Positions 1 through 5,513 of a stretch of 14,021 bases of DNA are shown here, in pieces (within the stretch, counting starts at the first letter, position 1; every line of letters begins with the position of its first letter). A program made the position numbers and the translations under genes. Location of the stretch: the NCBI GenBank assembly GCA_937974415.1, contig CALJXB010000447.1, forward strand, positions 1 through 14,021, given 5' to 3'. The DNA is from an uncultured Kiloniellales bacterium (GTDB taxonomy: Bacteria; Pseudomonadota; Alphaproteobacteria; Kiloniellales; JAKSDN01). The notes under the pieces are model-generated. The model saw nothing but the letters and a program-made list of their open reading frames with translations, searched no databases and was not told the origin of the DNA.

Positions 1-1319
1 TTGGCGCCCTCGCGCTTGTAGAGCGCCATCATTTCCTGATTGAGCTTCTGCTTGTCGTCGCCGTAGCGCTCGCGCAGCTCCAGCATCTCGGGCTGCACCT
101 TGCGCATTTTCGCCATGGCTTTGTAGGACTTGTTGGCGAGCGGGAAGAAGACGATCTTGATCAGGACCGTCAGCAGCAGGATCGACAGGCCGAAATTGCC
201 GAGCCATTCGGCGAAGAAGTGCAGGGCGTGGAAGAACGGAATGGTCAGGAACCAGAACCAACCGAAGTCGACTGCCCGGTCGAACAGCGGAATGCTCAAC
301 TCGTCGCGATAGGCCTCGAGCAGCCGCGCCTCCTTGGCGCCGGCGAAGAGCCGGCTGGTGACCGTCGCCGTGCCGCCGGCGGCTATGGTCATGGTCTGGT
401 AGAGGAAATCCGACTGGTACTTGTCCTGGCCGTCCTGCGCGGTGTGTAGGAAGCGCGCCTCGACCTGGCGCTCTTGGTCGGGAACCAGGGCGGTCAGCCA
501 ATACTTGTCCGTGATGCCGAGCCAGCCGCTGGTGGTCTCGAAGTCGAGCTGCCCGTCGTCGACCACATCGCTGTAGTCGATCTCTTCGAGGGTCTCGTTG
601 AACACCCCGATCAGGCCTTCGTGCAGGATGTAGAAGCCCAGGATCTCCGGCGTGCCGGTGCGCGAAATCAGGCCGTAGGGCGACAGCTGGACGTCCGCGT
701 CGCTGTCGTTCACCACCCGCTGGGTGACGGTGAACATGTAGTTCGCGTCGAGCTCCAGGATGCGCTCGAAGCGCAGGCCCTGGCCGTTGTCCCAAGTCAA
801 GGTCACCGGCGTTCCGGGGCCGAGGCTGTCCGCGTCCGCCTGCCACAGGCTGTCGCGGCCGGGCAGCGGCGGCCCCCCGGGCCCCGCGGACCAGCCGAAA
901 TTGGCGTAATAGGGCTTGACCGTACCGACCGGGAGCAGCAGTTCGATCAGGGGGCTGTTCGGCTTGATTGTTTCACGGTAGCGCTTGAGGACGAGATCGT
1001 CGAAACGGCCGCCCTTGAGGGAGATCGAGCCGGCCAAGGTGGGGCTGTCGATGGCAACGCGCGGCTCCTCGGCCAGGGCGTCTGCCCGGCTCAGGGCGCC
1101 TGCCGCCTCGCCCACGGCCCCTGCCGTAGTGCCGGGTGTGATTTCACCGGACGGGGGTGCCGGGATCTCGGCACCCGGCTGTTGGCCGGTTTCTTCGGTC
1201 TGGGCGGTCTGGCTCTGCTCGAGCAGCGCTTCGCGCTGCGGCCCACCGATGAAGAGCTCGTAGGTTAGCAGGATTCCAAGCGACAGCACGATCGCGAGTA
1301 TGAGATTGCGTTGATCCAT
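1..1319 (-). CDS. yidC: Membrane protein insertase YidC (3' end cut off by window)
   Basis: YidC/Oxa1 insertase places proteins in the inner membrane, alone or with SecYEG. The first 439 residues are present; the family in this group is usually near 580-600 residues, so the last membrane segments lie outside. The start MDQRNLILAIVLSLGILLTY gives the N-terminal anchor. A long periplasmic beta domain follows (about residues 60-335). The conserved core begins near residue 345 (WFLTIPFFHALHFF), then LLTVLIKIVFFPLANKSYKA. Lys388 sits where E. coli has the groove arginine Arg366. The cytosolic hairpin motif MRKVQPEM, then ELRERYGDDKQKLNQEMMAL, is near the cut end. Residues 25-60 are low-complexity (Gln/Glu/Pro/Ala). 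It is the fourth gene of rpmH-rnpA-yidD-yidC and starts 50 nt after yidD. Its Shine-Dalgarno is weak (a GAAGCGAG stretch). Identity is secure. Confidence 0.96.
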   Translation of the reverse strand, partial: MDQRNLILAIVLSLGILLTYELFIGGPQREALLEQSQTAQTEETGQQPGAEIPAPPSGEITPGTTAGAVGEAAGALSRADALAEEPRVAIDSPTLAGSISLKGGRFDDLVLKRYRETIKPNSPLIELLLPVGTVKPYYANFGWSAGPGGPPLPGRDSLWQADADSLGPGTPVTLTWDNGQGLRFERILELDANYMFTVTQRVVNDSDADVQLSPYGLISRTGTPEILGFYILHEGLIGVFNETLEEIDYSDVVDDGQLDFETTSGWLGITDKYWLTALVPDQERQVEARFLHTAQDGQDKYQSDFLYQTMTIAAGGTATVTSRLFAGAKEARLLEAYRDELSIPLFDRAVDFGWFWFLTIPFFHALHFFAEWLGNFGLSILLLTVLIKIVFFPLANKSYKAMAKMRKVQPEMLELRERYGDDKQKLNQEMMALYKREGA

Positions 1320-1369
1320 GTCGTGCTCGCTTCGAATGAGCCCAGATTGAAATTTTCCAGGGGCGCCGC

Positions 1370-1651
1370 TTAGGCTTTCTCGCCGTTGACGGGGGTCGCC
1401 GCCTGGCCTCTCGGCGGCGCTTCGGGAACCGGGTCGTAGCCGTTGCCGCCCCAGGGATGGCAGCGGCAGAGGCGCCGCAGTGCCAAACCGCCGCCGACCA
1501 GCGGCCCGTGCTCGACCAGTGCCTCCCGCGCATAGTCCGAGCAGGTCGGAAGATAGCGGCAGCGCGGTACTAGGAAGGGGGAGACACACAGCTGATAGAG
1601 CCGGATCGCCAGACTCGCCGCCGCGCTCAGGGGGTTGGTTTGCGGATTCAT
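1370..1651 (-). CDS. yidD: Membrane protein insertion efficiency factor YidD
   Basis: YidD is a small inner-membrane-associated protein that helps YidC-dependent insertion. The 93-residue product has the family hallmarks: an N-terminal amphipathic stretch ([18 protein letters not shown]), then the cysteine-rich core [18 protein letters not shown], and the C-terminal [16 protein letters not shown]. The tail is about 15 residues of Pro/Arg/Ala-rich sequence. The ATG overlaps the rnpA stop as ATGA (1648-1651), so translation is probably coupled. yidC begins 50 nt downstream. Length and motifs match the family; nothing is missing. Confidence 0.96.
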   Translation of the reverse strand: MNPQTNPLSAAASLAIRLYQLCVSPFLVPRCRYLPTCSDYAREALVEHGPLVGGGLALRRLCRCHPWGGNGYDPVPEAPPRGQAATPVNGEKA

Positions 1652-2133
1652 CTGCGATCTCCCTGCGGCGACGCCCGCCCGCGGCTGGACGGCTTGCGGC
1701 AGGGCCGCGGGGCGCCGCCGTTGTCCGCCCCATGTTTACCTAGTTGGATCAAAGCCTCGTGCAAGTCCCTGACCAGATCTTCATAGGGGCGCGCCAAAGT
1801 CGCCTTGCGCGCCACCAACACATAATCGGTGCCCGCCTCGCCGAGCGCCGGCAGCACCTCGGCCGCCACGGCGCGCAGCCGCCGGCGAGCGCGGTTGCGG
1901 TCCACCGCCTTGCCGACCTTTCGGCTGGCGGTGAAGCCCACGCGAACGGCACCTGGCGTCGTGCCGGATGCCTCGGCGCTCGGCCCCTGCCTCGGAGGTG
2001 GAGACGCCGGGCGGGCGGGCGAGGATTTTCGCCGCGCGGCCTGCACGATCAGGCCCGGGCGGACCCGCTTGCGGCGCGCGGCCGCGACCCGCAGGAATTC
2101 CCGTCGCGTCTTGAGCCGCCGGATGTCCGGCAT
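1648..2133 (-). CDS. rnpA: Ribonuclease P protein component
   Basis: This is the protein subunit of RNase P; it binds the catalytic RNA and matures tRNA 5' ends. I chose the ATG at 2133 ([16 protein letters not shown]), which matches the usual family start and leaves 7 nt after rpmH. A longer in-frame start at 2229 would run inside rpmH and is rejected. The signature [20 protein letters not shown], with the RNR-type motif, is at residues 65-84, and the closing helix region ([12 protein letters not shown]) is present. At 161 residues it is longer than the typical 110-130. A Pro/Ser/Arg-rich insertion of about 30 residues lies at 33-62, before the RNR motif, and a basic low-complexity tail follows residue 132. 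The tail is encoded just ahead of the ATGA overlap with yidD. Confidence 0.95.
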   Translation of the reverse strand: MPDIRRLKTRREFLRVAAARRKRVRPGLIVQAARRKSSPARPASPPPRQGPSAEASGTTPGAVRVGFTASRKVGKAVDRNRARRRLRAVAAEVLPALGEAGTDYVLVARKATLARPYEDLVRDLHEALIQLGKHGADNGGAPRPCRKPSSRGRASPQGDRR

Positions 2134-2140
2134 CACCGTC

Positions 2141-2275
2141 TCAGGCGGACAGCCGCTTGCGCCCCTTGGCGCGACGCCGCGCAATGGCCCGACGCCCGCC
2201 CACGGTCGCCATGCGGGCGCGAAACCCATGGCGGCGTTTGCGGACCAGCACGCTGGGTTGGTAGGTGCGCTTCAC
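2141..2275 (-). CDS. rpmH: 50S ribosomal protein L34, GTG start
   Basis: L34 is a small basic protein of the large ribosomal subunit. The 44-residue product is standard: (M)[20 protein letters not shown], then [20 protein letters not shown] and LSA. The start is a GTG at 2275, because the family always begins MKRT; the longer in-frame ATG at 2365 would include the promoter and is rejected. A GGAG Shine-Dalgarno lies about 8 nt upstream. That GGAG is part of an ATGGAG that opens a five-codon ORF (2289 to 2272) whose TGA overlaps the rpmH GTG. First gene of the rpmH-rnpA-yidD-yidC operon, with its own strong promoter. Confidence 0.97.
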   Translation of the reverse strand: MKRTYQPSVLVRKRRHGFRARMATVGGRRAIARRRAKGRKRLSA

Positions 2276-2317
2276 GGCCGAAACTCCATTAACTCTCTCG
2301 CTTTGAACTGCGCAGCG

Positions 2318-2346
2318 TGTATAAGCGGGGCTATGGAGACTGTCAA
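2318..2346 (-). promoter_or_regulatory. Sigma-70 promoter of the rpmH operon
   Basis: On the minus strand a perfect -35 TTGACA (2346-2341) is followed by a 17-nt spacer and a -10 TATACA (2323-2318). Predicted transcription start is near 2311, giving a leader of about 35 nt before the rpmH GTG. This is the best core promoter in the window by consensus match and spacing, as expected for a ribosomal-protein gene. Confidence 0.78.
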
Positions 2347-2385
2347 CGCTCGGACTGGGCTCCAACGCAGAGAGTCACGGCGGCA

Positions 2386-2399
2386 TCACCACTTGGTGA
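2386..2399. promoter_or_regulatory. 14-bp palindrome, possible operator
   Basis: TCACCA-CT-TGGTGA is a perfect 6-bp inverted repeat with a 2-bp centre. It lies about 40 bp upstream of the rpmH -35 box and 165 bp upstream of the VTT-protein gene, in the shared divergent region. I do not recognise a regulator for it, and a palindrome this size can occur by chance. Confidence 0.25.
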
Positions 2400-2564
2400 C
2401 TGGCTGGCGGCGGCGCGACAGCCTAAATAGCATCTCCAAGCGTTTCGAAGCACGCCTTCGCGCCGGCCTCTGTCCGGGTCCCGGCGCTCAGCCAAGCCGC
2501 CGTCTGGGCGCTGCCGGAACCGAACTTTTGAGCGGGTCTTCGTGATGGGACAGCTTGGGTCGGC

Positions 2565-3317
2565 ATGAGCAGCGAACCACAGGTTAACGGCGCAGCCAAA
2601 CGCATCTCCCTCAAGCGGTTGCTTCCCCTCCTGGTCCTGCTGTGCGGGCTCGGGTTGTTTTTCGCCTTCGATCTCGGCCATTACCTGAGCTGGGCCGCGC
2701 TCCAGGAACATCAGGATTGGCTGCTCGGTGAGGTCGCGGCGCTGGGTTTCTTGGCCAAGGTGATCTTCATCGCCCTCTACGCTGTCGCCACGGCCTTTTC
2801 CGTGCCAGGCGGGCTGCTGCTGACCATCGTCGGCGGGTTCTTGTTCGGCACCGTTGCGGCCGCCATTTGCGTGATCATCGGTGCGACCCTGGGGGCCGTC
2901 TGCCTGTTTCTCGCGGCCCGCTACGCGCTGTTCGACGTCCTACACGCCAAGGCGGGCCCCGCTCTGCTCAAGATGGAGCGGGGGTTCAAGGACAATGCGC
3001 TCAGCTATCTGCTGGTGCTGCGCCTGGTGCCGTTGTTCCCCTTTTGGCTGGTGAACCTGGTCCCGGCCCTGCTCGGCGTGCCGCTGAAGACCTATGTCAT
3101 CGCGACGGCGATCGGCATCATTCCCGGCACCTTCGTATTTGCCAGCATCGGCAACGGCTTGGGCGAAGTCCTGGCAGCGGGCGAGACGCCCGACGTCTCT
3201 GTGATTTTTGAGCCCCATGTTCTGATCCCCATCTTGGGATTGGCGGCTCTGGCGCTCATCCCAGTGTTCTACAAGGCCTGGAAAGCTCGTAAGGACAAGG
3301 CCGCCGATAACGGCTAG
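2565..3317 (+). CDS. TVP38/TMEM64 family (VTT-domain) membrane protein
   Basis: A 250-residue polytopic inner-membrane protein of the VTT/SNARE-associated (DedA-superfamily) group; some relatives in the wider superfamily are lipid scramblases or transporters, but the substrate here is unknown. Hydrophobic segments lie at about residues 18-37, 64-92, 95-122, 149-172, 176-195 and 220-237. The family core is visible: the re-entrant-type FSVPGGLLLTIVGGFLFG and the LRLVPLFPFWLVNLVPALLG block, with a conserved Arg before Pro. A basic tail (KAWKARKDK) closes the protein. The ATG at 2565 has no good Shine-Dalgarno; a seven-codon ORF (ATG at 2545) ends on it as ATGA. The flavoprotein gene starts 30 nt downstream, so the two probably form an operon. 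This pairing with MerA-like reductases is common in proteobacteria, from family knowledge. Confidence 0.9.
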   Translation: MSSEPQVNGAAKRISLKRLLPLLVLLCGLGLFFAFDLGHYLSWAALQEHQDWLLGEVAALGFLAKVIFIALYAVATAFSVPGGLLLTIVGGFLFGTVAAAICVIIGATLGAVCLFLAARYALFDVLHAKAGPALLKMERGFKDNALSYLLVLRLVPLFPFWLVNLVPALLGVPLKTYVIATAIGIIPGTFVFASIGNGLGEVLAAGETPDVSVIFEPHVLIPILGLAALALIPVFYKAWKARKDKAADNG

Positions 3318-3347
3318 ATTTCGGGTTCAGGGGGGAATTCTGAGGTC

Positions 3348-4793
3348 ATGGCGGACAGACTGCAGGCCGACATCTGCGTGATCGGCGCCGGCTCGGCGGG
3401 TCTTTCCGTGGCGGCGGGCGCCTCCCAGATGGGCGCCAAGACCGTGCTGATCGAGCGCGCCGAGATGGGCGGCGATTGCCTTAATTACGGCTGCGTGCCC
3501 TCCAAATCGCTGCTGGCGGCGGCCAAGGCAGCGGCATTCTACCGCTCGACCGCGCCCTTCGGCATCACCTACGAACCGCCACGGGTCGATTTCCCGGCGG
3601 TCCGCGACCATGTGCATGGGGTCATCGCCGGCATTGCGCCGCAGGATTCTGTCGAGCGCTTCGAGGGCCTTGGGGTCGCAGTTTTGCGCGCCGAAGCGAA
3701 ATTTACCGGCGCGGCGGTGGTCGAGGCCGGCGGGACGCGGGTCCAGGCGCGGCGTTTCGTGGTCGCGACCGGCTCGCAGCCGGTGGTGCCGCCCTTGCCG
3801 GGCCTGGCGGAGGTCGATTACCTCACCAACGAAACGGTTTTCGCGCTGGATCGCTTGCCGGCCCGGCTGATCGTGGTCGGCGGCGGGCCCATCGGCTGCG
3901 AGCTGGGTCAGGCTTTCCGGCGCCTGGGCTCGGAGGTCGTCATCGTCGAGTTGGCGACCATCCTGCCCAACGACGATCCAGAGCTGGGCGAGCTGGTGCG
4001 CCTCAGCCTGCGCGCGGAGGGCGTCGAGCTCCACGAGCGGACCCGGGCCGGCGCGGTGCGGCGGGACGGGGCCGGGCTGGTGCTCGAAATCGAGCGCGAG
4101 GGCGGTGGCGAGGGTGGCGGCGACGGCCGCGAAGTCTTGGCCGGCGACGCCTTGCTGCTCGCCGTCGGCCGCCGGCCGGTGGTCGAGGGACTGGATCTGG
4201 AGGCGGCCGGCATCGTCTATGACCGCAGCGGCATCACGGTGGACGGCCGCCTGCGGACCAGCAACCGCAAGGTCTTTGCCGCGGGCGACGTGGCGGGCGG
4301 GTTCCAGTTCACCCACGTGGCCGGCTACCACGCCGGCGTGGTGCTGAAAAACGCGCTGTTCCGGCTGCCGGCCAAGGTCGACGAGCGGGCGGTGCCCTGG
4401 GTCACCTATACCGAACCGGAGCTGGCCCACGTCGGACTGACCGAGGCCGCGGCCAAGGAGCGCCATGGCGCCATCCGGGTCCTGCGCTGGCCCTTCGCCG
4501 AGAACGACCGCGCCCGCTGCGAACGGCAGCAGGACGGCCTGGTCAAGGTCGTGACGACCCCGCGCGGCAAGGTGCTCGGCGCCAGCCTCGTCGGGCCCCA
4601 TGCCGGCGAGCTCATCCATCCCTGGGTGCTGGCCATTTCCAAGGGGCTTGGTATTGGCGCCATGGCGCAAATGATCGCCCCCTATCCCACCCTCGGCGAG
4701 GTCAACAAGCGGGCCGCAGGCTCTTTTTACACGGCGAAGCTGTTCGGAGAGGGCACCCGGCGCCTGGTCCGGCTGCTCGCCAAGCTCGGCTGA
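3348..4793 (+). CDS. MerA/lipoamide dehydrogenase-like FAD-dependent disulfide oxidoreductase
   Basis: A 481-residue cytosolic class I pyridine nucleotide-disulfide oxidoreductase. FAD-binding GAGSAG is at residues 13-18. The redox-active cysteine pair is Cys44 and Cys49 in GGDCLNYGCVPSKS. The NAD(P)H-binding VVGGGPIGCELG starts near residue 176, the second FAD motif VFAAGDVAG near 309, and the dimerisation domain follows from about 350. Where lipoamide dehydrogenase has catalytic His in HPT, this protein has Tyr446 (PYPTLGE), as in mercuric reductase. It lacks MerA's N-terminal metal-binding domain and C-terminal cysteine pair, so mercury reduction is unlikely and the substrate is unknown. 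A glycine-rich insertion (GGGEGGGDG) near residue 252 is probably a surface loop. A GAGG Shine-Dalgarno precedes the ATG. Probably co-transcribed with the VTT protein. Confidence 0.9.
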   Translation: MADRLQADICVIGAGSAGLSVAAGASQMGAKTVLIERAEMGGDCLNYGCVPSKSLLAAAKAAAFYRSTAPFGITYEPPRVDFPAVRDHVHGVIAGIAPQDSVERFEGLGVAVLRAEAKFTGAAVVEAGGTRVQARRFVVATGSQPVVPPLPGLAEVDYLTNETVFALDRLPARLIVVGGGPIGCELGQAFRRLGSEVVIVELATILPNDDPELGELVRLSLRAEGVELHERTRAGAVRRDGAGLVLEIEREGGGEGGGDGREVLAGDALLLAVGRRPVVEGLDLEAAGIVYDRSGITVDGRLRTSNRKVFAAGDVAGGFQFTHVAGYHAGVVLKNALFRLPAKVDERAVPWVTYTEPELAHVGLTEAAAKERHGAIRVLRWPFAENDRARCERQQDGLVKVVTTPRGKVLGASLVGPHAGELIHPWVLAISKGLGIGAMAQMIAPYPTLGEVNKRAAGSFYTAKLFGEGTRRLVRLLAKLG

Positions 4794-4797
4794 ACCG

Positions 4798-4816
4798 CAG
4801 CGCTCCCGTTGCGCTG
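4798..4816 (+). terminator. Weak hairpin after the flavoprotein gene
   Basis: CAGCGC and GCGCTG form a 6-bp stem with a 7-nt loop just after the stop codon. There is no T-run, so it is at best a poor intrinsic terminator or an RNA 3'-end stabiliser. Confidence 0.25.
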
Positions 4817-4840
4817 TCGCCCAGAATCCTGGCAGGGCTC

Positions 4841-4874
4841 TCACAAATATTTGATACTTCAGATGTATTCGTGA
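4841..4874. repeat. AT-rich imperfect dyad in the gap before the cysteine-repeat gene
   Basis: TCACAAATA (4841-4849) faces TATTCGTGA (4866-4874) with one mismatch across a 16-nt centre. The segment is strikingly AT-rich against its surroundings. It lies in the 235-bp gap (4794-5028) between the flavoprotein and the cysteine-repeat gene and could be an operator or an RNA hairpin. I saw no convincing promoter in this gap; an extended -10-like TGTGATACA (5002-5010) just before the Shine-Dalgarno is the best candidate and is weak. Confidence 0.3.
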
Positions 4875-5028
4875 GTCGCAACGTTTCGGGCTACGCGCCA
4901 TTAATATGACAGCGGAACGGAAACTGCGGTCTCCGGCACCCTTCATAGGCGGCTGGACACGATCCGAGGGTCGGCGCCGAAGGTCTGCTTCGTCTTAACA
5001 GTGTGATACATCTAATCGGGAGGATTTA

Positions 5029-5295
5029 ATGCTTAAGGAAACTCTTGTTGCCCTCAGTGTCGCCACCCTAGCCACGTCGGCGGTGGCGTTGCCGGTGGCA
5101 ACGGCCAAGGCGGCTAACACCTCTGTGCAGCTCGCCCAGTGTAACCCGTGCAATCCCTGCGCGGCTGCATGCAATCCGTGCAATCCCTGCGCGGCTGCGT
5201 GCAATCCGTGCAATCCCTGCGCAGCTGCGTGCAATCCGTGCAATCCCTGCGCAGCTGCCTGCAATCCGTGCAATCCCTGCGCGGCAAACGACTAG
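5029..5295 (+). CDS. Small exported cysteine-repeat protein, five CNPCNPCAAA units
   Basis: No known function. The 88-residue product has a Sec-type signal peptide (positively charged start, hydrophobic LVALSVATLATSAVAL at 6-21, probable cleavage after an Ala near 25-29). A short linker to Gln37 is followed by the array. Five units of CNPCNPCAAA occupy residues 38-86, the last ending CNPCNPCAAND, giving 15 cysteines in about 50 residues, all in CxxC spacing. If exported, these could bind metal or form disulfides. Similar low-complexity NPC-rich small proteins occur in other proteobacteria as hypotheticals, as far as I recall. A strong GGGAGGA Shine-Dalgarno (5018-5024) supports the start and real translation. 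It follows the CxxxxC flavoprotein on the same strand and is followed by a hairpin, so it is probably a single-gene transcript. Confidence 0.85.
   Translation: MLKETLVALSVATLATSAVALPVATAKAANTSVQLAQCNPCNPCAAACNPCNPCAAACNPCNPCAAACNPCNPCAAACNPCNPCAAND
5140..5289 (+). repeat. Five tandem 30-bp repeats encoding CNPCNPCAAA
   Basis: Units start at 5140, 5170, 5200, 5230 and 5260. Internal copies differ only at a few positions, mostly synonymous: TGT/TGC, AAC/AAT and CCC-type choices in the first copy, GCG versus GCA, and the last Ala codon. The final copy diverges after its second alanine codon into the C-terminus. Each unit itself contains two related 9-bp Cys-Asn-Pro blocks (TGCAATCCG and TGCAATCCC). 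This looks like recent tandem duplication under selection to keep the protein repeat. Confidence 0.93.
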
Positions 5296-5332
5296 TCTGA
5301 GCCGGTCTCCGATTTAGGAGGCGTAAGGCACT

Positions 5333-5399
5333 CGGCGCGCCCGTCACCCTGGCGGTTCCCCCTCGCCAATCTAGGGGTTAGGGCGCGCCGCCTTTCTTT
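5333..5399 (+). terminator. Structured hairpin with T-rich tail after the cysteine-repeat gene
   Basis: CGGCGCGCCC (5333-5342) is perfectly complementary to GGGCGCGCCG (5381-5390), and CCTTTCTTTG follows at once. The 38-nt loop can fold further through TGGCG/CGCCA or, alternatively, CCCCT/AGGGG. It lies 38 nt after the stop codon and before the kinase gene, so an intrinsic terminator is the simplest reading, although the loop is long and the T-run is interrupted. Confidence 0.5.
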
Positions 5400-5495
5400 G
5401 ATTGCTTCGCTCCGCGGTTCGCCAAGCGGGCCGTGCGAGGAGCGGTTTGCCCCGAGTGCGTGATCGTCAGGATTGCACCATCGGCCGCTGGCCCG

Positions 5496-5504
5496 TGCTA
5501 TATT
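5496..5504 (+). promoter_or_regulatory. Extended -10 promoter, possibly for a leaderless kinase mRNA
   Basis: TGCTATATT is an extended -10 (TGn plus TATATT, 5/6 to consensus). A predicted start about 7 nt downstream falls at 5511-5512, only 2-3 nt before the ATG at 5514, which would make the mRNA nearly leaderless. No well-spaced -35 is evident (TTGCAC is 20 nt away). Confidence 0.5.
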
Positions 5505-5513
5505 CGCGGGACC

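Noticed and set aside
2316..2324. DnaA-box-like TTATACACG on the minus strand near rpmH
   Set aside because: Only 7 of 9 match, a single copy, and it overlaps the rpmH -10 box; no cluster of boxes or AT-rich unwinding element suggests an origin here.
2545..2568. Seven-codon ORF ending ATGA on the VTT-protein start
   Set aside because: No Shine-Dalgarno before it and short ORFs of this kind are common by chance; kept only as a note in the gene entry.
3348..4793. Mercuric reductase
   Set aside because: No metal-binding N-terminal domain and no C-terminal cysteine pair, and no mer genes nearby.
4850..4864. FNR box TTGATACTTCAGAT upstream of the cysteine-repeat gene
   Set aside because: Only the first half-site matches; the second (CAGAT versus ATCAA) does not.
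3327..4946. 539-codon open frame antisense to the flavoprotein gene
   Set aside because: The sense strand encodes a full flavoprotein with all motifs; the antisense translation is compositionally biased and domain-free.
5131..5142. Lipoprotein box LAQC at Cys38 of the cysteine-repeat protein
   Set aside because: Gln at the position before Cys is not accepted in a lipobox, and Cys38 is too far from the hydrophobic core; a signal peptidase I site is more likely.
4995..5273. Minus-strand repeat ORF (HGLHAAAQGL units)
   Set aside because: It is the complement of the cysteine-repeat array. The sense ORF has a signal peptide and a strong Shine-Dalgarno; the antisense one has neither.
5140..5289. 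CRISPR-like array
   Set aside because: The 30-bp units are contiguous with no unique spacers and stay in one coding frame.
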